This document shows positions 10,735 through 21,252 of a stretch of DNA of 64,000 nucleotides, in pieces; position 1 is the stretch's first letter, and each line of letters opens with the position of its first letter. The notes under the pieces were generated by a model. That model ran no database searches, was not told where the DNA came from, and saw nothing but the letters and a program-made list of their open reading frames with translations. The DNA lies in NCBI GenBank assembly GCA_963969345.1, contig OZ017766.1, positions 310,001 to 374,000 of the forward strand. Direction: 5' to 3'. The position numbers were made by a program, and so were the translations under genes. The DNA is from Turbatrix aceti. Lineage: Eukaryota; Nematoda; Chromadorea; Rhabditida; Panagrolaimidae.

Positions 10735-13700
10735 CTGAAACGAAATAATGTAGCTGGCCATGTTGATAAGTCCATCACTGATAGGCGAATTAGTCAAGAG
10801 ATAGATATACGGTATTTTGTTGTTATGCGCTGAGTGTCGGATAAGCCAGAAGATGGAGAGCAGCCCGCAGCTTGTAATCAGACAGATCAGGATGCCAATG
10901 CAGTAAATGACAAAAACATTTGTCGTTCGCTCCAGTGATGATTGCTTGGAAGGAGAAACGTTGTTACTTAACGCCGGTTTGGTGTCACGACCGGTGTAGA
11001 GCACAACTCCCTCCACAAATATTGTATTCCTCACTTGGCATCCCCTGACGACAAAGTTCCGTAGCGTGATGGGGTCTTCTTTCCCGTTGGAATAATCCAC
11101 ACTTCCGTTGATGAAATTCAACCGGGAATCGGGTTTAGGGCAGTAGACCTTGACGTTAAACTTGGAAGGATCAAAGGAGTCCTGCTCGCACAGGTGCATG
11201 CATCCAGGTAAGACAGTTTTATGCTTGAGATTGTTTTCACCGTCCAGGTTAGATGTTTCTATAAAAACAGACCCATTTGGGTCGCTCGATCGAACTAGCA
11301 CCATGTCAGCAGGGATTGTTTCATCATTTGACAGATGAACTAAATCCCCCACCAATACGTACTCCCACGGCATTTTTCGGAACCGTTGCTTCTCCGCGCT
11401 CCAGACATGTACTGTCTGTGCGTTAATTTTTTGATCCGCCAGATGTCGGCGGTAGTCTTCAAACGCGTCTTTCAAGGCCGTGAGCAGGAGAATGATGGCG
11501 ACGGGGATGATTCCGAGGTACTTGGAAACGGCTTGCAGCGCCGGGATCCAGTTTATGCCGACAATGAAAAGAAAGTAAACGTTGGCTAGTCTGTGCATCT
11601 GTTCCTTGAGGTTTTTGGGTAGAAATGTCAAAAACGTGTACTTAGTTGTGGCTATTTTGTTACTACAGAATTTTTTGTAACTTCGTAGGTTGTACCGTTC
11701 TGTGGGGGGATCGGTGAAGTTGGGTGTTACCAGGCGGTTGCTGAAGAATGCCAACATAATCACTTTTATTTACAACAATATGTATTAGTATCGCGCTTTT
11801 TATAAATCAAGCGAAAAAAAAATAAAAAAACTTGTAAAACTGTAGAATTTTGCGATTCTTACGTCCTGGTGATATGCAAAACTAAAGAAACTGCTATTTA
11901 TCTTTTTTACACACAATTTTTTGTGTAACAAATATTTTTTCACCGTTCAAAGCAATTGCAACCTTAAGACCCCCTCTGTGAGCTTTTTTATTTCCGGCGA
12001 CACAGGCATTTTACATCTTCCGATGTTTTGTGCCATAGTTGTGGGCACCTATGGAGAGGGTCCAAATACCCATATCAAAATTTTTTTAGATGCCGGATTC
12101 TGGAGTTATGGCTTCTGGAAGTTTCCGATGTCAAATTTTCAAAAAAGCTTCAAAAATAGCTCCAAAGTATACAGGGGTATCTTGGCACGAGAAATTGACT
12201 GGTGTATTTACTTTTCTCAAAAAACATCTGATTTCTTTGAAAAAACGATGTTTTCTGGTTTTCCCGCCTGTTTTCGTCCGTTGCTTGGCTCCAGCATCCG
12301 TATTTTACCCGAAGCGGCCGTTTTCACAGGGAATTCTAACAGTACATATTGTTAGCTCCCTCAAGAAGTCAAAGAAAAAATTTATTTGCACACAACAGGG
12401 GAGGAAGGCCTTGCGCGCGAATGTTTATTTTCCACTCCGTCGCTTCGGAACCTCGTTCCTTCGTCACTTCGTTTCCTCGCTCCTACGCGAAAAACTTGTT
12501 TTTCGCTCCGCTATCGCTCGCTTTCGCTCCGAGAGCCTACTCTCGTTTAGGGATGCGAGGCGTTTATTCGGCTGTCGCCGGCAGACGCGGCCTATTTTTT
12601 GAAAAAAATTTTCGTGCTTTATTTTAGGGTTATTTTCGCAAAATTTGACCGAATTTAGAAAAAATTTTTTTTTAGAAACAACCTAATATTATGGAAAAAT
12701 GCATAATAATAAATTCCCCTGTGGTAAAAAGTAAAAAAAAAAGACGAATGAAGCACAAAAACGTTAGAAAATCATACTGTTTTCGAAAAAAATCAACTTT
12801 CGAATATTTTTCCGGCTTTTTCGGCCGGCCTTGAATCGAAAAGCCGGCCCGCAGCCGGCCGCAGCCGGCCGGATTTTATGCCTTGATTATGACCCCAGTT
12901 GACGCTACATAATGGTTTCTGTGGAAAAAAAAGGTATGCAAATAAATTTTTTCTTTGACTTCTTGAGAGAGCTAATAATATGTACTGTTAGAATTCGTTG
13001 TGAAAACGGCCGCATCGGTAAAATACGGATGCTGGAGCCAAGCAACGGACGAAAACAGGCGGGAAAACCAGAAACATTGTTTTTCAAAAAAATCAGATGT
13101 TTTTTGAGAAAACTAAATACACCAGTCGATTTCTCGTGCCAAGATACCCCTGTATGTCAAAAATCAGAAAATTTGACGTTGGAAACTTCCAGAAGCCGTA
13201 GTTCCAGAATCCGGCATCTAAACAATTTTTGATATGGGTATTTGGACCCTCCCCATAGGTGCCTACAACTATGGCACAGAACATCGGAAAGTGTAAAATG
13301 CCTGTGTCGTCGGAAATAAATCGGCTCGCAGAGTGGGTCTTAAGGTGTTGCAAATCGTGTACTTTATAAAGTACACGATTTGCAACACCTGAAGCGTGTA
13401 TACACGCACGCACGACACGAAGCTATTAGGCGACGTCGTGTCGTGTAGCTTTTAATTTGCCTACACGACACGATCGTCGTGTGCTACACGACATCGCCTC
13501 GTGCGATCGTGTAGCTGTTACACGACACGACACGGCATGCCACGGCATATTGCGTACGTCGCTTTTCGACAGCCAAATTATGTAAAATTTTACAATTTTT
13601 TACTTCTTTTTTTTATTGTATAAAAAAATGTTCCACGTGTTATCATTCTGATCGAAATTTTGCCTTGAAACCTTTCTAAACGTCGTGTCGTGTAGCTCGC

Positions 13701-15015
13701 CTCATCAAAATCTTACACGAGTTCAAATTAACATTTTTGCGCTACATAAAATGCAACACCTTGATTCAAAGTAAAAAAATCGCAAGACGAAATTATTTTG
13801 TATTCAAAAATCAGCATAACGCGAAATAATTTCTCTAGACTGCAGCGCCTTTTACTGACTGACGCTGCTTCATCGAGAGCTCTATTGACTGACTGACTGC
13901 CGAGCTGGCGGCTGTGGGTATTGGCTAGACTAGGTACAATGCTCACTGGAGGTGGCCGAGAGTATCCAGCGGCGGTATTCTTTGTCTCAGGCAATCGCGA
14001 CAAGATCGCGGACGCGAGAACTGTTTTTGGTGATTCTCTGCGCCCTGTCAACCTCGAGCTAAAAGAAATTCAGGGCAACGAGGAAGACGTTGCGCGAGAG
14101 AAGTGCAAGGACGCTCTCAAGATCGTCATCGGGGGCGGTGACGGCATCATTGTCGTCGAAGACTCATGTGAGAATTTTCTATGAAAGCAAAACTTATTTT
14201 GTGTTCTAGCTCTGAAGATCAACGCCCTGGGCGGTATGCCAGGTGTTTACGTAAAGCACTTCAGCCAGAGCGTGGGCCCTGAGAGCATCTATCGCATGAC
14301 CAAAGACTTTGAAGACAAGTCGGCAACGTTTGTCAGTACAGTCGCAGTAGGAAGGCATACCGAGTGTCTTTTCACGATTTCAGTTGGTTTTTTTCAAATT
14401 AGTAAAAAAGCAAAACAAAAATCCTATTTTTTAGGTCCAAATCAAAGGTACCATCGTTCCGCCAAAAGGCAATTTTGGTGACCATAAGGGCTGGGGCACA
14501 TGTTTCTTGCCAGAAGGTATAACAAAGACGCTCGGAGAAATGCCACAGCCGGAGAGAAGCAAATACTGCGCCAGGATCTTGGCTTTGCAACGCGCGGCCG
14601 ATCATCTTGCAAACTTTCTGGCCAATAAGCCACCTGCTGACTTGCATGTGACTAACACAAAGTAAACTGACTGAGAAGTGGTTTTGTTTCCGAAATCAGA
14701 AAAATATTAAAGTCTTTTAATTTTTAATAATATTTTACATTTTTTACTGGGAATTTTTTTTTGTTTTTCAAAAAACCTCACTTACTCAGTGGATGTTTTG
14801 TCAAATCGCCGCTGAATAGGCATGACCAAACGTTGCCTGAGAGGCGCTGCGGGAGGAATCCATTTAGACGACTCTCTGCGATGTACTTGATGTGCTTCTC
14901 GACGACTACGCTGCGTCTCCGAGTTCTCCGATAAAAACGACGGCGCCGTTGATGGTCCCGGCGTGGAGTTGGCACTAGACCCGAATGCCACGTTTTTCAT
15001 TAGCGGCTGAGACAT
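10735..15015 (-). CDS. ATP10-like (class V) P4-ATPase lipid flippase, N-terminal two exons only
   Basis: P4-ATPases move phospholipids from the outer to the inner membrane leaflet. Exon 2 (10735-11740) carries the family hallmarks: ATTKYTFLTFLPKNL, EQMHRLANVYFL, then NWIPALQ...KDAFEDYRRH, the IPADMVLVRSSDPNG stretch, and two hydrophobic segments near its end. These resemble the ATP10 class most. The actuator loop reads LDGENNLK where the family usually has DGET or DGES. Exon 1 (14786-15015) starts MSQPLMKN and is Ser/Arg-rich. Its donor (GA|GTAAGT) and the acceptor TTCTTCAG at 11741-11748 match in phase and create a DNRLVTPNF junction. The intron between them (11741-14785) contains two transposons and the whole ITPase gene. 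A strong donor (CAG|GTAAGT) ends exon 2 at 10735, but no later exon (DKTG phosphorylation site, N domain, remaining membrane segments) exists in the 10.7 kb to its left. The gene is either truncated or has a giant intron. The exon 1 link is inference. Confidence 0.75.
11968..13339. mobile_element. TTAA-type foldback element, family B, copy 1
   Basis: It is flanked by TTAA at 11964-11967 and 13340-13343. The ends pair through GACCCcCTCTGTGAGC and GCTCGCAGAGTGGGTC. The arms (about 11968-12393 and 12938-13339) share ATGCCGGATTCTGGAG...GGCTTCTGGAAG and the CAGCATCCGTATTTTACC block in inverted order. A TTAA duplication is the known mark of piggyBac-type insertion, but no transposase is present. 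It lies in intron 1 of the P4-ATPase gene. Confidence 0.8.
12394..12937. repeat. Loop/insert of the family B element: GGCCGGC words and a block shared with 5109-5155
   Basis: This part is absent from sibling element 42887-43949. Its start (CACAACAGGGGAGGAAGGCCT...GAATGTTTATTTT) is the inverse complement of 5106-5155. Further right are GCCGGCC repeats (about 12810-12875). The Arg-rich frames across it follow from CGCTC-type words and are not taken as genes. Confidence 0.5.
13342..13763. mobile_element. hAT-like MITE with CGTGTCGTGTAG words, AAGGTGTTGCA ends
   Basis: It starts AAGGTGTTGCAAATCGTGTA and ends TGCAACACCTTG, the same termini as 4514-5346 but with an unrelated interior: inverted CGTGTCGTGTAGC and GCTACACGACA words. 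At the left there are two head-to-head ends forming a perfect 48-base palindrome (13343-13390). A close copy lies at 49710-50149. Its first base overlaps the TTAA duplication of the preceding element. Confidence 0.7.
13939..14665 (+). CDS. Inosine triphosphate pyrophosphatase (ITPase, HAM1 family)
   Basis: ITPase hydrolyses ITP, dITP and XTP to monophosphates plus pyrophosphate, cleaning the cytosolic nucleotide pool. Three exons (13939-14167, 14210-14382, 14435-14665) join in phase to about 210 residues, close to the usual 190-200. Visible family motifs are FVSGNRDKIADA near the N-terminus, LELKEIQG, VVEDSSLKINALGGMPGVY across the first junction, FEDKSATF, and GTIVPPKGNFGDHKGWG. The introns are 42 and 52 bases. 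The ATG at 13939 was chosen because the frame upstream has no other ATG and the motif spacing fits. The gene lies on the opposite strand inside intron 1 of the P4-ATPase gene. It appears intact, with no stop or frameshift seen. No clear AATAAA follows the stop at once. Confidence 0.93.
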
Positions 15016-15757
15016 TGCCTCGCAGCACCGAATTTAAGAGACGTGGTTACCCGTTTTGTCAAATTGTAGATAACACAAAGAATGTAAGCACGCTCGTCTG
15101 TGCTTGCACCCTGCTGCGTCAAGGAAATGGAAACAGGAAGAAACACACGACTACAGGTAAAAGGATGAATCGATTGATTGATCGGCTGGCGAGCTAATGT
15201 GCGTCTGAGAGAGGCAATCAATGACTCTCTGAAAGTTACGTCGCCGGAAGGAAAACAACCACGCATGCAGACTAGTCATCATTTCTTGCCCATATTTGTT
15301 TTGATTCATTTTTTTGTATTGGAATAAAAAAGGCTTGTCTGAAGGTAATTGACAGGGAACGAAGAAGAGGTGAGGGTTTGGCAGGGTGCGATACCAATGG
15401 TAGTTTTTTTTCGCAAAAAAGCTATTTCACTTCGATTTTTCATTTCATTTTTTTGTCATGTTTTTAATTTTTTATATAAAAATATGTGTTGCTACCCTGA
15501 TATCATAAAAAATTATAATCAGTGTCTCAAAGAATTTCAAAAACTCTAGTTTGAACTGTGCTTGCATGTGAATTTGTTTGTCAATTCCTTCTATGATCAT
15601 GTGAGTCACAGTTCATGTGACCTCATTTGTTATGCTAACACAACCACACGCTTTCTATTTTTCTACACGTTTTTTGACAGACACAAACATTCGGCAAAAA
15701 AATTTATTTCACACAAAACGCAAAAGACAAAATGTAAACCCGTTGACATTATTTTGT
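15016..15757. other. Intergenic stretch between the P4-ATPase first exon and the M1-like gene
   Basis: This AT-rich sequence should contain the 5' region of the minus-strand P4-ATPase gene (15016 upward) and the 3' end of the M1-like gene. The open frames here are short and unsupported. No repeat family from elsewhere in the window was recognised. Confidence 0.4.
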
Positions 15758-15763
15758 TTTATT
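15758..15763 (-). terminator. Polyadenylation signal AATAAA of the M1-like gene
   Basis: The hexamer AATAAA lies about 13 bases after the stop codon at 15777 on the minus strand. It is the nearest canonical signal. Confidence 0.6.
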
Positions 15764-15776
15764 GCCGGAAAAAAAC

Positions 15777-18284
15777 CTAGAGGCAATCAGCGCCAAAAGC
15801 GGTCTGGCACAGCTCATTGGCGACCTGGTGGCCGGCACCCGGCCCGAAGCATGCGTAGTCCGCTCTGTTTCTCAGCATGGCGGTAACGGCGGGTTGCTGG
15901 CTCTGCACGGCATCCTTAGAAGCAATTCGGCGGTACACTGGTGCTTTTCGGCCTGCAATGCACCAAAAAGCCGCCAACTCGCAAAGATCAAACTTTTCGG
16001 GGTGCTTGCGAATTAGTTTGAGAAACAAGCGTCGCAGACCGTCGCCTTCTGAGCCCATGTGGCCTAAACAGCGGATTTGAAATGAATTTTGTATTTTTAC
16101 TGTTAAATAATTTTTTACACCCTTGTTATTAAACTTTTCTTGTGATTAAAAACAAACCGTGAGCGTAGAAGTAACAAAAATCATTGACCACTTGAACCCT
16201 GGTCCTAGCAGTGACAACATCCGGATCCTGCAGGAGGGCAGCGTGCACCTGTCTCCATGTCTCTTGATCGTAGTTTACCCTATACAGGTGACTAAAGTCT
16301 CTATTCGTTAGCGGCGTAATACTCGCGCTAACTGGACCAACAGCCATGCCCTGACTAACCATCATTCTGACAGGTAGCGTGACGTTGTCGACTTTCAGCA
16401 CGAGGGGCCAGAGCGGAACTGTCGGGGGTATTCGGCGTCCAGAAACTGATGGCAGATACTTTGGAGCTATCTGAGTGAATTTAAGTTCGTCTTGCTGTAT
16501 CGAAACCCTTTCAACGAGAACATTTGGCAGGCCGCCGGAGTTCATCCAAAAATTAAAAACCTGGCTGATTCCGACATTTCCGTCGACGACATCGGCGCGC
16601 AACTGGGCCCCGAAGTCATTTAGTCGAAAAGTTCGGAATTTGTGGCTAGCCAGAAGGTGCCGGATTTTTTTTAACAAAGCACGTTGGCCCAAGATAGATT
16701 CCAGGGATTCCAGAATAACGACGCCTCGAAGGCCGCATCTGGATTCAATCATTGAGGAGTTCACATCGTCGGAAGGTAACAGAACTGGTTCGTTGGGGGC
16801 AAAAAAAGTTTCAGAAAGTTGCAGTCTTATGTACTCTGACAGCCGGTAAGTGTCAAATATCCCCGGGGTTGCTGAGAAGTGCCGCTTGACCACGTCGTGC
16901 GCCAGGTACTGGATTATGTCTTCCTGGAAGCAAAACTCTGCAAAGTTGCCGATTGCTGTGATTCCACCGATCCATTGAAGTATAAATGCTTTAGCTAGGA
17001 TCACTGCCTGATGAACCTCATCGCTGTGTTTCAACTGGTCACGACTGACGAACACGGTCCCGTAACCATGAGTATTGTTCACATCTCCCACAACTACAAC
17101 ATTGATTTCATGAAGACCATTTGGCAAGTCCGAAAAAAGCGTCTGGACTTTGTCAAACACCAGCCCAGCAAGTGTGGTCATTCTCGCTGCGTCTAAAGAA
17201 GAAATACCTTCTTCACTTGTCCACACGTAAACCGGAAACTTGGACGACGCGTATCTTTTCACGTAGCCTACCGGCAGCACTGCGAGAGACAGCGCCCATG
17301 GAGCAACTGCAGCTACACGGGCAAATTGTGTAAGTTGCCAGGCATCACTTAGAGGAGCGGGGAGCTCGGATGTAGGCCCAGAAGAAACGGCAATAGTGTT
17401 TCGAGGATGAATGACTGCGATTTGGGCAGCTATCATCGTAGTTAGGTCACCGATGCACGGGAAAACAGTCGGAGCATTTGTCAAGAAGAGATCTGCTCCG
17501 AGGAATGCAGATCGTCCTGCGTCTCTGAAAAAATAAATACTAACTGAATTTTAGATACATTTGGGTGATCCAAGCTCTGTTCCTAACCTTTTCCCCCAAA
17601 AAAACTTCTATAATAGGTAGTGAGATTGTTTTTTTTTGTTACCGTACTGCCTGTATCTTTTGCATGTATAAATAAATAAAAATAACGTGATTCCGGTGAG
17701 ATTAAAACAGTGTTTATATCCGATCAGAATTACCATTTTTTACCTAAATTTGATATCTCACCTGTAAAAAACGCCTTTATTATAAGAAATGATGCCATGA
17801 TATCTTCCAATCAACAGTGAATACACCCCAGGCTTCAGATTTTTGTCTCCGATGTTAAAAACGACTTCTCCCGCTTCATCGTCAATGATTACGGTACTGA
17901 TATCCAGAACCTGGTTTTCGTATTCCAGTGTGATGTTCTTAAAGCCCGTGAGATTGATTGCACGTAATCGAAGGTTTCGAGATTTTCTCCAAACATTGTA
18001 GCCATCCCTGTCATCTGGAACTATGGATGAAGACTTCCCTCTGGAAACACACTTTTGTTAAATAAAAAAATATATAAAAGCAGATACCCAGATTCAACAA
18101 CTTCGAACTGAATTTTAACATTGGCAAAAAAAGCAGGAATCAGCTCGTCCTCCGGAGAAGCAGTTGGAAGTTGTATCTCGACGTTGTACTGAATAGGAAT
18201 AAATTTAGACGTGGCTTGAGCAATGCTGACAAGAATCAGGACAAGGAAGACAAGTGAGGATATTCTCCCGCAACCCAGGTTCAT
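15777..18284 (-). CDS. Secreted M1-aminopeptidase-like protein lacking catalytic residues
   Basis: Four exons (17762-18040 and 18088-18284 first, then 16158-17524 and 15777-16063) join in phase to about 709 residues; introns are 47, 237 and 94 bases. The N-terminus MNLGCGRISSLVFLVLILV is a signal peptide, so the product should be secreted or extracellular. Next comes the M1 beta-domain pattern IPIQYNVEIQLP, FFANVKIQFEV, LKPGVYSLLIGRYHG and then FYRDAGRSAF. Where active enzymes have GAMEN there is DVNNT. Where they have HEXXH there is AKAFI (residues about 336-340, followed by LQWIGG). The downstream NEGFA is replaced by CFQED. Zinc binding and peptidase activity are therefore not expected. 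The C-terminal helical part is much shorter than in full enzymes. Nematodes carry many such pseudoenzymes. The ATG at 18284 was chosen because the upstream in-frame codon is GTG. A role as a binding protein or decoy is only a guess. Confidence 0.85.
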
Positions 18285-18908
18285 GGTTTTTTGAGGCACT
18301 GCAGGTCAAAAAAGGAGAGCTCAGATAACTAAGCCAATTAGAGTCGGATCAGTTTTAATCGGAGCGAAAATACGCAGACGCCACCTGAGTGTGTGGACCA
18401 ACCCAATAATTGTCTCGTCGGAGCAGCCAAGGGGAGGGGGCGTTGGTGTTTCGATCTGTTGGAATGGGTGGACAGACGCGGGGTTCGATCTTAAGTCCAC
18501 AACAACAATTGGTCGCGCTTCTGAAAAAAAGGCATACAAAGTGCGCACGTGTAGCTGCTACCTGACCAAGCGGATTATAAAAAAACAGTCGACTGGACTT
18601 GGTGGATCAAATGTTGCACCTGGCCAGGTCTCTTGTTCCCCGACTATAAAAAAATAGAGGATGAGTAAAAACACCCGTTCAAACAATAGCAAACAATGAA
18701 TTTTATTGGGAGAGAAAAACTTATGATATCGGTTTTCAGTTCAGTTGTCAATTATTTAAACTTTATTTGTTAGACATCAAAAAAGGCGCAACTGTAGATC
18801 ACAATTTTTTTCTGTATAAAATTTCGTCACGCTGGGCGTCACGCTGGGTAATCCAAACTAATAAGACGGCTAAACTAAAATTAGCAACAAATTGGCAAAT
18901 CGAACGTT
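18285..18908. other. Upstream region of the M1-like gene; no further gene seen
   Basis: It contains GC-richer sequence at 18400-18500 and GATAA-like words (for example AGATAACTAAG at about 18323). These are possible GATA-factor sites but too short to claim. From 18660 to 18908 it is AT-rich without structure. Confidence 0.3.
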
Positions 18909-18916
18909 TATAAATG

Positions 18917-19415
18917 CAGGATGGCGCAATCCCCCCGGGGAATTAAACGCGGGGGATTATCCCCGGGGATCCCGGGGATGTCCCCGGGGACATCCCTCGG
19001 TACCCACTGTGCAAAAATATTCTTGTTCTATTCTCCCTTACCTTAGTTTGAAAATTTTAAAATGGTGGTTTGAACCGTGATGAATGCAAAACAACCATCG
19101 CTATTGAATTCTTTTATAAATACTTTACTTTACTTTAATAAGAAAATAGGTCTTTTTCTTATTATTGTATTAAATTAAATTAAAATTAATATATCAAATT
19201 AAATTTTATTAAATTTATTTTTTATTAAATTGTATTAATTTTTAAATTTGACTTATAAATTAAATATATATTAATATATTAAATATATTAAATTTGACTC
19301 AAGAAAGTGTCATGGAAGCAAAAATACGCCCTTTTTTAATTTTGATCCCCAAATCCCCCGGGGGATTAATTTTAGGCGGTGGAATCCCGGGGACGTCCCC
19401 CGTGTCGCCATCCTG
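18917..19415. mobile_element. hAT-like element with CCCCGGGG words, CAGGATGGCG ends
   Basis: The left end CAGGATGGCGCAATCCCC and the right end (complement CAGGATGGCGACACGGGG) are flanked by a perfect 8-base duplication TATAAATG (18909-18916, 19416-19423). Inside are self-complementary words such as GATCCCGGGGATGTCCCCGG, then an AT-only middle. An inverted partial copy is at 24996-25173. Confidence 0.85.
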
Positions 19416-19456
19416 TATAAATGGACAAGGATCGAAGGTTTCGAGATTGTTGTCCA

Positions 19457-19522
19457 TGATTTTTTATATGTTTGTGCAAACTGTTCTTGTCCAAACAGTT
19501 TGCACAAACATATAAAAAATCA
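19457..19522. repeat. Perfect 29-base-pair hairpin with 8-base loop
   Basis: The arms 19457-19485 and 19494-19522 are exact complements; the core is ATGTTTGTGCAAACTGTT. It is not repeated elsewhere in the window as far as seen. It may be a small foldback element or an expressed hairpin; perfect pairing is unusual for a microRNA precursor. Confidence 0.8.
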
Positions 19523-21252
19523 TAATTTTTTCGAATTTTCAAAAACATAAAAAATCACATTTCTTACTTAAATTAATTACTCCCTTCCTTTGATAACAAA
19601 ATAAGAAATGCTTTCTCACACTTGGTCAGAGCGCTGTCTCTTGACCAATTAATCATCGTCGGCGTTCAGGCTTTTGTTTTTTGTTCATTATGAGTCACAA
19701 AAAGGAAGCATCGACTTGCCAAATCCAGTTTTGAACAAAAACAGGGACTGCTCCTCCGGGATCGCATTTGTTTGTTTGTTCCCGCTCTTTCAGCTGTCTA
19801 TCTTCAACAATCGCGGTACATCAATGGTGTCAAGATGACCTAGGGCCACTCTGTAAAAAATTGGAAGAAGGAGGTGTCAACAATGAATTGGATCCGTTTT
19901 AGCAAGCAGGCCATTGTTTCTGGCTGGTTTCAGGCGAATGAATGGAGACAGTGTCATGGCGGGTCAAAGTGCATGGAAGCGAGCGAGCGCTTTTCACGAG
20001 AGAGCGAACACAGGCAGACATATTTTTGCACGACTAAATAGTATCTCATGATATCGTTCAGTGAGATCGTTCAACCCGCCACGCCACGATGTTGGGCATT
20101 CATCCAGGCCTGAACCAAGCCGCAGGCTTAAATTTCCGGCAAGTTTGATACCCTGCCAAATTTGCCAATGTAATCATAGTGAACTTGAAATTTCAAAAAT
20201 TTGCTTTATCTTTGACCTTCAAGTTATAACAACGAAACGAAAAAAATCATATTCATAATTTAAACAATCCTTCAGACAACGTTCACAAAGTAAGGGACAT
20301 AGAATTGAAATTGACTCGCTGCAAGAGAGAAAAAAGTAATACATTACAGAAAAAATAATGCAAAGAAAAAAAGTTGGAAAAACGAAATTAACAAATAAAT
20401 AGAGCCTATTGAGGGAGTTTGAAGCACCAATTATGGTCTTAAATTTTTTCGCAATTGATAACTTTCAATTTGTTTTTTATTTATGAGTTCAAAAGCAAGA
20501 AAATTGAAGAAACAGAAAAGAAAAAATGAGGTTCCCAGATATAATTTTTTTTCTGAAACTTGTTGAATTCAATTTGATGAAAAAGTCCTGAAGATGAAAA
20601 AATAAATTCAATCAAACTACACATGTTTTGTTCAAAAACCAACTAAACTAACAATAAAAAACAAAAAAAGTCTACCGTATATTCAGCATGTAAAAAAAAG
20701 TATCCATGAGATGTAAAAGAGATGTATACTATGATACTAATAAGAATTCTCAAACGTGGAAACAAATAAAAAAATGCAAACAACATATGTAAATCAAAGA
20801 AACCAGAAAAATTTTTTTACGAAAAACATTTTCCGTTAAATAAATTTTTCTTGAAAATAAAAAATAGGAACCTTAAAACAAAAAGTTTTTTTGCAGAAAA
20901 AATAACGTGGTGCCAGCACCACTGATGCAAAAAAAAGGAGTCACGTAGAAAATTGCTGAGATAAAAAAATAAAAAAAAACCGTAGTTTCTGGAAACAAAA
21001 TAATAGAAAACAGCTTCAGGTACGAATAAAAAAATCTAATATGACAAAAGGTAATAAATTTTTCCCGTTGGGACAAAAAAGAAGATCACATGTATAAAAA
21101 GATAATTTTAATAATAAAAAAACCACCGGTTGAAAATAAAAAAGAGATAAAAAGAGGAGGAGCCTGAAACAAGGCGGAGCTTATATGTAAAAAAAGGTTC
21201 AGCGAGAGAAGAGAATCCAGACGCAAGAGGCAGACAAACAGTCAAAAATCAC
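19523..21252. other. Long AT-rich region downstream of the nuclear receptor; no gene seen
   Basis: From 20270 to 21180 the sequence is extremely A-rich on the plus strand. It is likely to include the receptor's 3' untranslated region at its right end. The segment 19750-20110 is of ordinary composition, with a CCGCCACGCCACGATG stretch, but has no supported exon. Confidence 0.35.

Noticed and set aside
12090..12627. Long Arg/Phe-rich open frame
   Set aside because: It runs through a transposon arm and CGCTC-type word repeats; composition, not coding constraint, keeps it open.
15762..16080. Plus-strand frames opposite the last M1-like exon
   Set aside because: Shadows of the minus-strand exon, which joins in phase to the rest of the gene.
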